This document shows positions 9,493 through 19,674 of a DNA stretch of 64,000 bases, piece by piece. A program made the translations under genes and the position numbers. Below the pieces are notes generated by a model, which was not told where the DNA came from, searched no databases, and was given only the letters and a program-made list of their open reading frames with translations. Location: positions 248,001 through 312,000 of the forward strand of contig NZ_CP074441.1 in NCBI RefSeq assembly GCF_018394055.1, in the 5' to 3' direction. Source of the DNA: Weissella ceti (lineage in GTDB: Bacteria > Bacillota > Bacilli > Lactobacillales > Lactobacillaceae). Position 1 is the stretch's first letter, and each line of letters opens with the position of its first letter.

Positions 9493-10386
9493 TCAGGCTT
9501 TTTCCTTTTTAATATGCATTTTTTGTGAGATTTGCACAATCTTTTGACGACTATTTTTATCAACAGCTGGCCAAATATGATTTAGAATCGCAATGATGGT
9601 TGTGCCAAGTAGGCCTACAAATGCTAAGAAATTCATCCAAACCATGGTAATGATCACTGAGTTAATTGCTTGATAGAATGAGTATGCTTGGGTAATAAAG
9701 CCCACGTAAAGACTGAACAAGTGCGCCAATCCCATCATACACAATACTTCAAACGTAGTACCAACAACTGCCCACGGTAACCAAGGCTTTTTAGTCGGTA
9801 ATAACCAATTGAAGAGCGTTAATGTAATAAACAATCCAACGAAAACGATTAATGGTTTAGCAGACTTCAATAGGCGGACAGTATCATCATTAATCGGCAG
9901 CACATCCAAAACATTTGATCCAATAGCTGCAAACAATAACAGAATAGCCGCAGTTGCAAGAATTAAAACTAACCAGAAAAGAGATACAAAACGATCAATG
10001 ATGGCGATATGTTTTGCCGGTACGCCATAGATTTGGTTTTGCGAAGTTCTAATTGAGGCGATTAAACGGGTTACGGACCATAATGTCACTAACAACGAAA
10101 TTGACAACACACCTAATCCATTTTGAAACAAGATTGATTCAACGATAGGCTGTAGGATGTGTAAAATTGATTCTGGTAAGAATGTTGCTAGGAAATTGAT
10201 AACGGTGTCTAACTCTAAACCAACAATAGAAAGAAGATTACCAATCACAATTAGCATTGGAAATATTGATAATAAAGAAAAATAAGCAATTGAGGCGCTA
10301 GCATAGCCAAAATCGATCCGACAGAAATAATCAATGATAATTTTGACGTATTGATTTTGCCAAATACTATTCCAAACTTTGTGCAT
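9493..10386 (-). CDS. YihY/BrkB family inner membrane protein
   Basis: 297 aa with about six hydrophobic helices. It belongs to the YihY/virulence factor BrkB family; the old annotation as ribonuclease BN is wrong for this family and its molecular function is still unclear. Family features visible are the N-terminal YASASIAYFSLLSIFPML block (aromatic/Ser/Pro-rich), the long middle region with TLFNWLLPTKK and the NSVIITMVWMNFLAFVGLLG segment near the end. The tail is lysine-rich and cytoplasmic. A GAAAGGAGAT Shine-Dalgarno precedes the ATG on the minus strand. Confidence 0.9.
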   Translation of the reverse strand: MHKVWNSIWQNQYVKIIIDYFCRIDFGYASASIAYFSLLSIFPMLIVIGNLLSIVGLELDTVINFLATFLPESILHILQPIVESILFQNGLGVLSISLLVTLWSVTRLIASIRTSQNQIYGVPAKHIAIIDRFVSLFWLVLILATAAILLLFAAIGSNVLDVLPINDDTVRLLKSAKPLIVFVGLFITLTLFNWLLPTKKPWLPWAVVGTTFEVLCMMGLAHLFSLYVGFITQAYSFYQAINSVIITMVWMNFLAFVGLLGTTIIAILNHIWPAVDKNSRQKIVQISQKMHIKKEKA

Positions 10387-10453
10387 GAGTCATCTCCTTT
10401 CTTATGATTTTGGCTAGAATATAAAAAACATCAATATAAATTGATGTTAGTGA

Positions 10454-11080
10454 CTACAGATTTTCAAGAGATTCGAGATGGAATCCGCGACGAGATAGTT
10501 GGCGAATAATTTTTGATAAACGTGCTTCATCGACTGCCATTGGTAACGTTACAACAACACGTGTTGTGCGGATGTTTTCGTCTGGATCAAATGTTACAAG
10601 AGATAGAATATCTGTGTAACGGGCAATGATTTTTGAGATTTTTTCTAGACTACCACGTTCACCATCAGTCAAAATTGTCATGACATAACGACCAGAACTA
10701 GGTGTCCATGAGTTTTCAAATACTTCATTTAAACGATTGTTAGTAATAATCCCAATAAAATGATGACGATCGTCTAAAACAGAAATAAATGGTAAATCGC
10801 GAAGTGCGAAAATCAAATCAAAGAATGAAGCGTCAATGTTAATAAACTTTGTCATGTTACGCATCAAAGTTGTTACTGGTTGGCTCATGTCAGCTTGCTC
10901 TGACAAATGCTTATACAGGTGCAGCTTGTAAATGACACCACGGAACATTTGACCATCAGCGTCCAAAATAGGTAACGCACGTAGGTTTTCAGCTTCTAAG
11001 ATATCGAATGCTTCTTGTAAAGTCGTATTACTAGTGATGGTAATAATATCGGCACGGGGCTTCACTAAAGTTTCAAGCAT
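10454..11080 (-). CDS. CBS-domain protein, AcuB-like (CBS pair plus ACT-like domain)
   Basis: 208 aa soluble protein. Residues ~1-125 form two CBS motifs (TLQEAFDILEAENLRALPILDADG and the FISVLDDRHHFIGIITNN half), which in this family bind adenine nucleotides. Residues ~133-205 look like an ACT-type ligand-binding domain (RYVMTILTDGERGSLEKISKI...). This layout resembles AcuB. c-di-AMP binding CBS proteins are also known in this order, so ligand and partner stay open. The gene is monocistronic, 67 bases upstream of the YihY gene on the same strand, so co-transcription is possible. Confidence 0.8.
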   Translation of the reverse strand: MLETLVKPRADIITITSNTTLQEAFDILEAENLRALPILDADGQMFRGVIYKLHLYKHLSEQADMSQPVTTLMRNMTKFINIDASFFDLIFALRDLPFISVLDDRHHFIGIITNNRLNEVFENSWTPSSGRYVMTILTDGERGSLEKISKIIARYTDILSLVTFDPDENIRTTRVVVTLPMAVDEARLSKIIRQLSRRGFHLESLENL

Positions 11081-11341
11081 TTGATTAAATCTCCTTTTTG
11101 TTTTCTAATCTAATTATCATAACATGTTCTTATACTATTTGGCATGTTTGCATGCATCTAAGTAGATTTTTCTCTTAAACATTAGAGAAATCGAACGAAA
11201 TATGAGAATTATAAGTGTTCACCCGGAAACGCCTGAGAGTAGGAAAGTCGTGCATACAGGTTAAAAATTAGGTACTATTAACACTTGAGTGTCTTTTTAG
11301 GCAATTTGGTGTTTTTACATAGAAGTTATTGAGGGTGCAGT
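11081..11341. other. Intergenic region upstream of the YfhO-like gene
   Basis: 261 bases between divergent genes. It should carry both promoters, but I find none with convincing -35 and -10 elements. No ORF or strong hairpin was seen. Confidence 0.4.
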
Positions 11342-12925
11342 ATGTTTGATGTGAAATATAAAGAAGTTATACATAAAAGCATTATGTCCATGCTAGTCAT
11401 TATGATGTTGGCATTTCTATCGACGTATGTGGTGTTTTTTGGACAATATTTTGATTCTAGTGCAGATGGTTTGTTCCATATGAGTCGTTTTGAATCCGTC
11501 TATCAAAGTTTTGCAGCCGGACAATGGCCGAGTCGATTTAATTTTATCGGTTTTGATAATCAAGGATCAGTTATTTCAGGGATGTACCCGTGGATTACGT
11601 CGCTAATTTTTATTTTGCCACGATTTATTGCGGAGCCGTTTACGGCATTAGCAATTGGCTTCTTCATCATGAATCTTCTAACGATGATATTTACGTGGTT
11701 ATTGATGCGTCGATTAACCAATCAACGTCTCCTACAATGGTTGGGGATTTTGTTGTATCAATTTAATGGCTACCACTTCATTGTGATGTATTCTCGTGTT
11801 GCGATTGGTGAAGCAATTGGATATATGGTATTACCTCTGGTATTACTAGGATTGATTGATATCTGGCACCAACGTAAGTGGGGGTGGGTAACGTTAGGGA
11901 TAGCTATGGCAATTGTGGCGAATGGTCATGTATTGTCATTGATTTTATGCACAATGATGGTTGTTGTGTTTGAGTTGTATCGTTTGATGACGAAAAAAAT
12001 GTCTTGGTCTGAAATTTGGCAATTGGTAAAAGGTGCCATGCTAGCCGTTGTATTAGCCGGCTATTCATTGTTCACTATCTTTCAAATTGTGACACAAAAC
12101 ACACTAACGCCACCCACCGTACGTTGGACTACGATGACACCCCTAAACTACATCATCGTTACCGCAACCAATGATTTTAAGGAATATCGTGACACAACGA
12201 TGGGCTTGGTTATTGGTGTATTGTTAATTTTGTTTTTAGTACTAGCCTTGAAGCAAAAAGAAGGTCGCTGGCGTCGTTGGATCATTGCGGCTAACGTAGT
12301 ATTGATGGGCTGCTTTAATTTCATTTATTGGCCGGGGATGGTTAACACACCATTAGGAACAATCCAATTTAGTATGCGCTTCTTGATGTTCTCAGGCTTA
12401 TTCTTAGCTGTTGGAATTGTGATGTATTATCAGGAACATGCATTAACGAACAAACGTCGTCATTGGGTAATTATCACAATGGTTGCCGTGACATTAGGAA
12501 GTTTAATCGGAATGATTCGACATGATCGTAAAAATTATGATTACTTGAAACGTGTTACGCCAAGTACGTATGCTAACTGGATTAGTTGTAATCATAGTCG
12601 CGACTATGTTGTGCTAGACGATAAGTTTAAGCGACGTGACCATGATATTTCGACAGAACAAGGGCGTAAGGCACTTAATTCTGCGACAATGTATGATCCT
12701 AAAATTCGTCAAAAATTTACCTACAAGGGAAGCACGTTCGATTCCGTGGCTTGGGCACAAGAAACAAAGATGACGGGGATGACTAAATTACCTGTTGTTG
12801 GGTACAAGGGTGTAAAGTACAAGGTTCTAGTGAATGGCAAAGAAGTTAAGTTTGAATGTAAAGAAGGTCACTTGTTTGTACCGCTAACAAAGGGACATAA
12901 CGATATTGCTGTCTCAGCTCGTTAG
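11342..12925 (+). CDS. Large polytopic membrane protein, YfhO/GT-C-like
   Basis: 527 aa with roughly ten to eleven hydrophobic helices and a C-terminal extracellular domain (~residues 405-527). The first loop has SADGLFHMSRF followed by GMYPWITSLIFILPR, a pattern seen in YfhO-like and 6-pyruvoyl-tetrahydropterin-synthase-related membrane proteins, which resemble GT-C glycosyltransferases using a polyprenyl-phosphate sugar donor. YfhO proteins are linked to glycosylation of lipoteichoic acid or surface polymers; a role here is inference. The GAGGGTGCAGT upstream is only a moderate Shine-Dalgarno. It stands alone with its own terminator. Confidence 0.7.
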   Translation: MFDVKYKEVIHKSIMSMLVIMMLAFLSTYVVFFGQYFDSSADGLFHMSRFESVYQSFAAGQWPSRFNFIGFDNQGSVISGMYPWITSLIFILPRFIAEPFTALAIGFFIMNLLTMIFTWLLMRRLTNQRLLQWLGILLYQFNGYHFIVMYSRVAIGEAIGYMVLPLVLLGLIDIWHQRKWGWVTLGIAMAIVANGHVLSLILCTMMVVVFELYRLMTKKMSWSEIWQLVKGAMLAVVLAGYSLFTIFQIVTQNTLTPPTVRWTTMTPLNYIIVTATNDFKEYRDTTMGLVIGVLLILFLVLALKQKEGRWRRWIIAANVVLMGCFNFIYWPGMVNTPLGTIQFSMRFLMFSGLFLAVGIVMYYQEHALTNKRRHWVIITMVAVTLGSLIGMIRHDRKNYDYLKRVTPSTYANWISCNHSRDYVVLDDKFKRRDHDISTEQGRKALNSATMYDPKIRQKFTYKGSTFDSVAWAQETKMTGMTKLPVVGYKGVKYKVLVNGKEVKFECKEGHLFVPLTKGHNDIAVSAR

Positions 12926-12952
12926 AGCTATTGTGTAAAAAATAATTAATAA

Positions 12953-12985
12953 AAGCGAGCTCCTTAGGGAGCTCGCTATTTCTTT
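12953..12985 (+). terminator. Terminator after the YfhO-like gene
   Basis: AGCGAGCTCC and its complement (12954-12977) with a 4-base loop, followed by a T-rich tail. Confidence 0.85.
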
Positions 12986-13003
12986 TGTCTTAGTTTAAAG
13001 ACC

Positions 13004-13050
13004 GCCATCTGTTCAATAGCTATTAATGCCTGCTAGATGGCACTTTTTTA
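13004..13050 (+). terminator. Second hairpin with T-run before pth
   Basis: GCCATCT (13004-13010) pairs with AGATGGC (13035-13041) and is followed by TTTTTT. A TATAAT at 13061-13066 just downstream is the probable -10 of the pth promoter, without a clear -35. Confidence 0.6.
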
Positions 13051-13159
13051 AAGTTAGCGGTATAATATGCATAGATAAAGTTCACATGAAATGAAACGGG
13101 GAGAGTCACTTGATTCTCCCCCTTTCGTGTAGATATAAACAATTTGAAGAGGAATAAAC

Positions 13160-13726
13160 ATGAAATTAATTGTCGGTTTGGGTAACATCGGTCGTGAATA
13201 CGAAAACACACGCCACAACATTGGATTTATGGCATTAGATGCTTTAGCAGAACGCGAAAGTTTAACTTTTAAGATGGACAGTGCGCACCATGCAATGGTT
13301 GCAGACTGGCGTTACAAGGGTGAAAAGATGTTGTTGGTTAAGCCAACAACATACATGAATGAGTCTGGACGTGCAGTTGGACCGTTGATGAAGTATTACG
13401 ATTTGGAAAATGAAGATGTCTTGGTCATTCATGATGACATGGATATGGATCTAGGTCGTCTACGTATTCGCGCAACTGGTTCAGCTGGCGGACACAATGG
13501 TATTAAGAGTTTGATTCAAGCGCTAGGAACGAAGGAATTTACACGTCTAAAGTTTGGTATCTCACATCCTAAGCATGAAAGCCAAGCTGTTATCGACTTT
13601 GTACTAGGGAAGTTTACAAAGGATGAAATGCCAGAAGTGATGACAGGAATTGATCGTACAATTGAAATTATTGAAGGATTCGGAGCCGGTGAAGAAGCAC
13701 AAAAGCTAATGAATCGTTTTAACTAG
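13160..13726 (+). CDS. pth: Peptidyl-tRNA hydrolase
   Basis: 188 aa, standard length. Pth cleaves peptidyl-tRNA released from stalled ribosomes. The N-terminus has GLGNIGREYENTRHNIG with the catalytic His and a substrate-binding Asn; the HDDMDMDLGR block holds the catalytic Asp, and GSAGGHNGIKSL is the family signature. GAAGAGGAA provides the Shine-Dalgarno. pth-mfd is the start of a widely conserved Firmicutes run; mfd follows after 28 bases. Confidence 0.97.
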   Translation: MKLIVGLGNIGREYENTRHNIGFMALDALAERESLTFKMDSAHHAMVADWRYKGEKMLLVKPTTYMNESGRAVGPLMKYYDLENEDVLVIHDDMDMDLGRLRIRATGSAGGHNGIKSLIQALGTKEFTRLKFGISHPKHESQAVIDFVLGKFTKDEMPEVMTGIDRTIEIIEGFGAGEEAQKLMNRFN

Positions 13727-13754
13727 TAACGGGGGTTACTATTGGGAGGGAATT

Positions 13755-16700
13755 ATGCAACTGATTGACTTAATTGCGCAAAATGAAGACTTACAAACAT
13801 TAGCGCAAGCATTGCCTGAAGGTGGGCGACATGTTATTTCTGGACTGACTGGAACAGCACGTACAACCTATCTAGGGGCTTTGCATAAACAGGTCGCAGG
13901 ACCAACACTATTAATTGCGGATAATGCGTATCATGCAGATCAAATTTTTGAAGATTTGGTCGGTTTATTAGGAGAGTCATCAGTTTATATCTTCCCAACT
14001 GAAGATACACTTGCGACAGAAACAGCTTTAACATCACCAGATGTATTGATTGCGCGTGTTGGCGCATTACACGCGTTACGTCACCAAGCAGATGCAATCA
14101 TTGTGACGTCTACGAGTGGTGTGCAACGTTATTTGCCACCAGTTGACATGTTTGATGCTGCTGCATTGACGATTGACTTCGACCATGAATTTGAACTCTC
14201 AGAATTACAGAGTCAATTCATGGAGATGGGCTATCAAAAGACGGCGGCTGTTGAACAAGCGGGTGAATTTGCGGTTCGTGGATCAATCGTCGACGTCTTT
14301 CCAATGGATGCTGCATATCCAGTCCGAATGGACTTCTTTGATACTGAACTAGATTCATTACGTTCGTTTGATATTGCGACCCAACGAAGCCAGGATAACT
14401 TGGAAAACGTGACGATTTTACCGGCAACGGATTTAATTGCGGACGCAGGACGCCGCCAAGCGTTTACAACTGATTTGGAATTGATGCTAACTGAGCAACG
14501 TGATGCATTAGAAGGAGCAGCGAAGCGCCATCTAACCGAAGGTGTACAACCTTTGTTAGATATGTTGGCAGACAACCAGATGCCAGGGGCTGTACGCGCA
14601 TATTTGGATGTCCTATATCCAGAGCAAATCAGTATTTTGGATTATCTACCGACTGATGGAGTGGCAATTTTCGATGATTATCCACGTGCATTAGAGAATG
14701 CTGCACAATTTGAAGTCGAAAATAAAGAATGGTTATCAGAACAAGCGGAATCTGGCCTTGTTTTGCAACCTAAGTCATTCGGACTAAAGTTGGCAGAGTT
14801 AGCCCGTGATGTGAAACAAGCCAGCGTGATTACGACGACGCTGCAACGTGGAATTGGTAATTTACGTCAAACAAGTTTGACAAACGTCACTGTGCGACCA
14901 GCCCAACAATTCTTTGGGCAAATGCCATTGTTGAAGAACGATGTGAGTCGTTGGCAGAAACAAGGATATACAATCTTGTTTTTGGCTAACACACCTGAAC
15001 GTGTTGAGAAAACAGAAGGCACATTAAATGATTTTGGTGTTGCAACCAATGCTGTGGCAGCTGATGCTTTAGTGACTGAGCGTACGCAAGTGACCGAATT
15101 AGCATTGAGTGCTGGATTTGAATGGCCAGCCCAAAAAATGATGGTGGTCACAGAACGTGAACTCTTCCAACAAGTGAAGAAGAAAGCGCCACGTCGACAA
15201 ACTTTATCTAACGCTGAGCGTATTAAGAGTTACAACGAATTAAACGTCGGTGACTATGTTGTACACACAAACCACGGTATTGGTATCTATGAGGGGATGG
15301 AAACCATTGAACGTAATGGGGTTAAACAAGACTACATTACGATTGGTTTCCAAAAAGATGCAAAAATCTTTATTCCGGTGACACAACTAGATCTTGTCCA
15401 AAAGTACGTTGGTGCAGCAGAAAAAGCGCCTAAGATTAATAAATTAGGTGGAACTGAATGGCAGAAGACAAAGGCTAAGGTTGCCAAGAAGGTTGAAGAT
15501 ATTGCGGATGACCTATTAGCACTTTATGCTGAACGTGAATTACGTAAAGGATTTGCTTTTAGTCCTGATGGTGATGCACAACAACGTTTCGAAGCAGCCT
15601 TTCCATATGCTGAAACACCAGACCAAAGCCGCTCAACAGAAGAAATTAAGCGTGATATGGAGAAGAAACGTCCCATGGATCGTTTGTTGATAGGTGACGT
15701 TGGGTTTGGAAAGACAGAAGTGGCAATGCGTGCAAGTTTCAAGGCGGTCAATGATCATAAGCAAGTTGCTGTGTTGGGCCCAACGACCATCCTTGCGCAA
15801 CAACACTATGAATCATTTGTCAGCCGCTTCGCGGGAACAGATGCAAAGATTGGTGTTTTGTCACGATTCCAAAGCACAAAGCACCGTCGTGAAACGCTAG
15901 AAGCGTTGGCGCTCGGTGAAATTGATGTCGTCATTGGCACACATCGCCTATTGTCTAAGGATGTTCAGTTCTCAGACCTAGGACTATTGATTGTCGATGA
16001 AGAACAACGTTTTGGTGTGAAACACAAAGAACGTTTGAAGGAATTACAAGCGAACGTCGATGTTTTAACATTAACGGCGACACCAATTCCGCGTACATTA
16101 AATATGTCGATGGTTGGGGTACGTGACTTGTCTGTTATTGAAACACCGCCGGCTAATCGTTACCCAATTCAAACTTATGTGATTGAACAAAACGGTCAAA
16201 CGATTGCGAGTGGAATTGAGCGTGAGTTGTCACGTGGTGGGCAAGTTTTTTACCTACACAACCGTGTGGATGACATTGAAAAGACGGTGGATTACATTCA
16301 AACGCTCGCGCCTGAAGCGCGTGTGACGTATGTTCATGGTCAAATGACTGAAACACAACTAGAAGGTGTGTTGGTCGACTTTATTAATGGTGAATACGAT
16401 GTCTTGGTCACAACAACGATTATTGAAACTGGGGTAGATATCCCTAATGCGAATACATTGTTTGTTGAAAATGCAGATCACATGGGCTTGTCACAACTTT
16501 ATCAACTACGTGGTCGTGTTGGTCGTTCAAATAACTTGGCCTATGCGTACTTTATGTATCCAGGAACACGTTCGTTGAGTGAAGAAAGTGAAAAGCGTTT
16601 AGAAGCGATTCGTGACTTCACAGAACTTGGGTCTGGATTCAAGATTGCGATGCGTGATTTGTCTATTCGTGGGGCAGGTGATTTGCTAGGGCAAAGCCAG

Positions 16701-17264
16701 CATGGATTCATTAACACGGTTGGTTACGACCTATACATGCAGATGTTGAATGAGGCAGTTGAAGCCAAACGTGGTAAGAAACAAGTTGAAAAGACTGATG
16801 CAGAATTGGATCTACAAGTGCAAGCATACTTGCCACAAGACTACATCAGCGATGGACCACAAAAGATTGAAATCTATCAACGCATTCGTAAGTCTAACAA
16901 GCCAGAAGAATTTGCTGAAATTGTGGATGATTTGTTTGATCGCTTTGGTGAATTGCCAGAAACAGTGGAAGCATTGATTGAAGTTGGTCAATTAAAGGCA
17001 AATGCAGACTATGCGATGATTACGCAAATGAAGCGACCTCGTCAAAACTTGAATCAAGTGGTGATGAGCTTTGACGAAAAGTTTGTTGATATGGCAATGG
17101 TCCAAAACGCACTTAAGAAAGCGCATATGCCAGGCCAAGTAAAGCAAATTAACCAATTAGAATTAGTCGTGCCAATCCAAGCGGCACAAAGTGAACTTGA
17201 ATGGTTGAAGATGTTGAATAGCTTTGCAGCAGAATTACGTACAATTCGAACAAAGGAAAAGTAA
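13755..17264 (+). CDS. mfd: Transcription-repair coupling factor
   Basis: 1169 aa, full length. Mfd is a DNA translocase that removes RNA polymerase stalled at lesions and recruits UvrA. Domain order is clear: N-terminal UvrB-like region with UvrA contact (~1-400), the RNA polymerase interaction domain (NVGDYVVHTNHGIGIYEGME, ~residue 495), the helicase motor with Walker A GDVGFGKTEVAMRA (~650) and DEEQRFG (~750), the motif TATPIPRTL, and the TRG and C-terminal autoinhibitory domains. A GGGAGGGAA Shine-Dalgarno precedes the ATG. Confidence 0.97.
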   Translation: MQLIDLIAQNEDLQTLAQALPEGGRHVISGLTGTARTTYLGALHKQVAGPTLLIADNAYHADQIFEDLVGLLGESSVYIFPTEDTLATETALTSPDVLIARVGALHALRHQADAIIVTSTSGVQRYLPPVDMFDAAALTIDFDHEFELSELQSQFMEMGYQKTAAVEQAGEFAVRGSIVDVFPMDAAYPVRMDFFDTELDSLRSFDIATQRSQDNLENVTILPATDLIADAGRRQAFTTDLELMLTEQRDALEGAAKRHLTEGVQPLLDMLADNQMPGAVRAYLDVLYPEQISILDYLPTDGVAIFDDYPRALENAAQFEVENKEWLSEQAESGLVLQPKSFGLKLAELARDVKQASVITTTLQRGIGNLRQTSLTNVTVRPAQQFFGQMPLLKNDVSRWQKQGYTILFLANTPERVEKTEGTLNDFGVATNAVAADALVTERTQVTELALSAGFEWPAQKMMVVTERELFQQVKKKAPRRQTLSNAERIKSYNELNVGDYVVHTNHGIGIYEGMETIERNGVKQDYITIGFQKDAKIFIPVTQLDLVQKYVGAAEKAPKINKLGGTEWQKTKAKVAKKVEDIADDLLALYAERELRKGFAFSPDGDAQQRFEAAFPYAETPDQSRSTEEIKRDMEKKRPMDRLLIGDVGFGKTEVAMRASFKAVNDHKQVAVLGPTTILAQQHYESFVSRFAGTDAKIGVLSRFQSTKHRRETLEALALGEIDVVIGTHRLLSKDVQFSDLGLLIVDEEQRFGVKHKERLKELQANVDVLTLTATPIPRTLNMSMVGVRDLSVIETPPANRYPIQTYVIEQNGQTIASGIERELSRGGQVFYLHNRVDDIEKTVDYIQTLAPEARVTYVHGQMTETQLEGVLVDFINGEYDVLVTTTIIETGVDIPNANTLFVENADHMGLSQLYQLRGRVGRSNNLAYAYFMYPGTRSLSEESEKRLEAIRDFTELGSGFKIAMRDLSIRGAGDLLGQSQHGFINTVGYDLYMQMLNEAVEAKRGKKQVEKTDAELDLQVQAYLPQDYISDGPQKIEIYQRIRKSNKPEEFAEIVDDLFDRFGELPETVEALIEVGQLKANADYAMITQMKRPRQNLNQVVMSFDEKFVDMAMVQNALKKAHMPGQVKQINQLELVVPIQAAQSELEWLKMLNSFAAELRTIRTKEK

Positions 17265-17268
17265 GCTT

Positions 17269-18834
17269 ATGGGAAAACAAAAAATGTTGGCTGGGGCAGG
17301 TGTCTTAGCGGCAGCTGGAATCTTAGCCAAAATTTTAAGTGCCCTATACCGGGTTCCTTTTCAAAATTTAGTTGGTAATACTGGGTTTTACGTCTACCAA
17401 CAAGTCTATCCAATTTATGGTATTGGAATGGTCATGGCCCTAAGCGGGTGGCCATTGTTTATATCAAAGGTAATTGCAGAACAACCTAGTGCAGTAGCAC
17501 GAAAACATGTTGCCTGGCGCTTGTTTTGGTTGTTGACTATCTTAAGTGTTATTGTGTTTGGCGTGTTATTTTTCGGAGCACCGATGATTGCCCAATCGAT
17601 GGGGAATGACTTACGTCTAATACCAGAAATTCAAGCCGTATCGTGGTTGTTTTTGGTCATGCCATTCTTGGCGGTGGGCCGTGGTTATACCCAAGGTATG
17701 ATGGATATGGCACCAACTGCGATTTCGCAAGTCTTAGAGCAATTAGTTCGGGTTGGCTTAATCATTGGAATTGCCTGGTATGGTGTCATGCAAGGTTGGT
17801 CCGTTTATAAAATTGGTACTTGGGCAATGTTCGCCGCTACTGCGGCAGGATTAGTCGCTGCACTATATCTAGCTTGGTACATTCGTCGTCTACCGAAACA
17901 AACGGTGGTTGAAGAAACAAGCAAGTTAGGTTGGCGTCAATTAGGTGGTCGCCTTTGGCGTGAAGGTGGCATTTTAGCGATCGTGGCGGCATTATTAGTG
18001 CTGATGCAATTGATTGATTCATTCACCGTAACAACGCTCTTACAAGATTTTGGTCAAACAATTGACCAAGCTGCAATTGAAAAAGGAATTTATGATCGTG
18101 GACAACCATTACTACAATTAGGTATGGTAATTGCGACAGGATTAGGAACAACGTTGATTCCGGTGATGCGTGAAAAATGGTTAGCGCAAAATCATGATGG
18201 ACTCCGTTATGATTTCCAATTAACGATGCGACTAGCCTTAGTAAGTAGTGCTTTAGTTACTGCTGGATTGATTGCAATTATGCCAAGTTTGAACCAAATG
18301 TTATTTGCAACACCTGCAGGTAGCAATACGCTGCAGTGGTACATTTTGACGATTGTACCTGCAACACTGATTGTGGTGATGATTAGTATTCTGCAAAGTA
18401 TCGATCAAAGTCATGGCATTGCGAAGTGGTTAGTTCTAACGCTCTTGTTTAAGTATGTTGGGAATGAATTGTTTATCCCAACTTCGGGTACGACCGGTGC
18501 GGCGATTAGTACAGCCTTTAGTCTGGTGCCGATGGCGATCATCGTGTTACGGCGTATTCCAAAAATATGGTGGCAGGGGATGGATTGGTCCCGTTGGACG
18601 CGTCATCTGTTATCATTAGTTATGGTTGTTGGCTTCAGTGCCATGGCAGCCCGTAGCTTGTTACACGCTATGGGATTCGGATCACGAAGTATGAGTGTGA
18701 TGGTAACCATGATTAGTATTGCCGTTGGATTGATTGCTGCATTCGTCGGGATGCGTCGTTGGCCAGTATTTGCACCAACGGACTGGAAGCATATTCCTAA
18801 GGGTGAGAAGATTCAAAAGAAGCTCCAAAAATAA
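17269..18834 (+). CDS. Lipid II/polysaccharide flippase of the MVF/MOP family (MurJ/SpoVB-like)
   Basis: 521 aa with about 14 hydrophobic helices. The N-terminus GILAKILSALYRVPFQNLVG with a following YQQVYPIYGI motif is typical of the SpoVB/YabM/MurJ-like oligosaccharide flippases of Firmicutes, which flip lipid-linked wall precursors. The start is the ATG at 17269, preceded by AAAGGAAAA; the frame extends upstream into mfd, but that part matches nothing. It starts 4 bases after mfd, so it is coupled to mfd. In many Firmicutes the same gene sits between mfd and rqcP. Exact substrate is inferred. Confidence 0.88.
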   Translation: MGKQKMLAGAGVLAAAGILAKILSALYRVPFQNLVGNTGFYVYQQVYPIYGIGMVMALSGWPLFISKVIAEQPSAVARKHVAWRLFWLLTILSVIVFGVLFFGAPMIAQSMGNDLRLIPEIQAVSWLFLVMPFLAVGRGYTQGMMDMAPTAISQVLEQLVRVGLIIGIAWYGVMQGWSVYKIGTWAMFAATAAGLVAALYLAWYIRRLPKQTVVEETSKLGWRQLGGRLWREGGILAIVAALLVLMQLIDSFTVTTLLQDFGQTIDQAAIEKGIYDRGQPLLQLGMVIATGLGTTLIPVMREKWLAQNHDGLRYDFQLTMRLALVSSALVTAGLIAIMPSLNQMLFATPAGSNTLQWYILTIVPATLIVVMISILQSIDQSHGIAKWLVLTLLFKYVGNELFIPTSGTTGAAISTAFSLVPMAIIVLRRIPKIWWQGMDWSRWTRHLLSLVMVVGFSAMAARSLLHAMGFGSRSMSVMVTMISIAVGLIAAFVGMRRWPVFAPTDWKHIPKGEKIQKKLQK

Positions 18835-18873
18835 ATAACAAAACAGTGCAGAAAAGAAAGTAGAGAAAATATT

Positions 18874-19143
18874 ATGCGTTTAGATAAGTTTTTGAAGGTG
18901 TCACGTTTGATTAAGCGTCGTACAGTGGCAAAGGAAATTTCAGACCAAGGTCGTATTGATATCAATGGTAAGGTAGCCAAGTCATCAAGCGATGTTAAGG
19001 TTGGAGATACATTAACAATCCGTTTTGGAAACAAGACAAGTGAAATTCAAATTGACCGTATTATGGATGTCACTAAGAAGGATGAAGCAGAACGTATGTA
19101 CACAATTCAAGGTGAAACATTCGCGACAGAATCTGCAGAATAA
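18874..19143 (+). CDS. rqcP: S4-domain RNA-binding protein RqcP (ribosome quality control)
   Basis: 89 aa, one S4 domain. RqcP (YabO, Hsp15-like) acts with RqcH on stalled large ribosomal subunits during alanine tailing of blocked nascent chains. The S4 signature is visible: MRLDKFLKVSRLIKRRTVAKE, then the DQGRIDINGKVAKSSSDVKVGD turn typical of the family. GAAAGTAGAG lies ahead of the ATG as a weak Shine-Dalgarno. The neighbourhood flippase-rqcP-divIC is the classic yabM-yabO-divIC order. Confidence 0.93.
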   Translation: MRLDKFLKVSRLIKRRTVAKEISDQGRIDINGKVAKSSSDVKVGDTLTIRFGNKTSEIQIDRIMDVTKKDEAERMYTIQGETFATESAE

Positions 19144-19288
19144 GGAATCAGTTGGTTTGTTAAGTAAGGCATATTAAGAGTTTATTAAGTAATGTATAAA
19201 TCTCTTTTAGAGAAGTCACTGTTTTAGGTATAGTTACACTAGATTATTGGGAAAAATCATGAGTGAAACTAATTTTGGGAGAATCCAG

Positions 19289-19663
19289 ATGGCATACATG
19301 AACAGACAAACGAATATCCAAGCCTTAAATGATGCTGGACGTAATGAAATTGCATTTCGTCAACAAGAGTTGGCGTACCAACGTGCAATTCATCGTCGTC
19401 GTATCGTCATCTGCGGACTAACAATGTTGGTGTTCACCATTGTTTCTATGGTTCAATACCATGGCCAATATGTGAAATACACAGCAGCCGTTCAAAGTAA
19501 CGCACAAATGCAAAAAAACTTAGAGAAGGCGGAAGCCGATAATAAGCAATACGTGCAGACTGCTAAAGATTTGCAAAAGGACGACTATTTGCAAAAGGTT
19601 GTACGTGAACGTCATTTGTACACTAAGGATGGCGAAACGGTATTTAACTTACCAACTAACTAA
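19289..19663 (+). CDS. divIC: Septum formation initiator DivIC (FtsB-like)
   Basis: 124 aa from the chosen ATG. DivIC is a bitopic divisome protein that pairs with FtsL and DivIB. Topology fits: basic cytoplasmic N-terminus (residues ~1-45), one membrane helix (~47-66), then an extracellular coiled coil (AQMQKNLEKAEADNKQY...). The C-terminal DDYLQKVVRERHLYTKDGETVF matches the FtsB/DivIC end. An ATG at 19259 and a TTG at 19247 are in frame, but TGGGAGA 7 bases before 19289 is the best ribosome binding site. Next to rqcP, as in Bacillus. Confidence 0.88.
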   Translation: MAYMNRQTNIQALNDAGRNEIAFRQQELAYQRAIHRRRIVICGLTMLVFTIVSMVQYHGQYVKYTAAVQSNAQMQKNLEKAEADNKQYVQTAKDLQKDDYLQKVVRERHLYTKDGETVFNLPTN

Positions 19664-19674
19664 ATGATGAATGA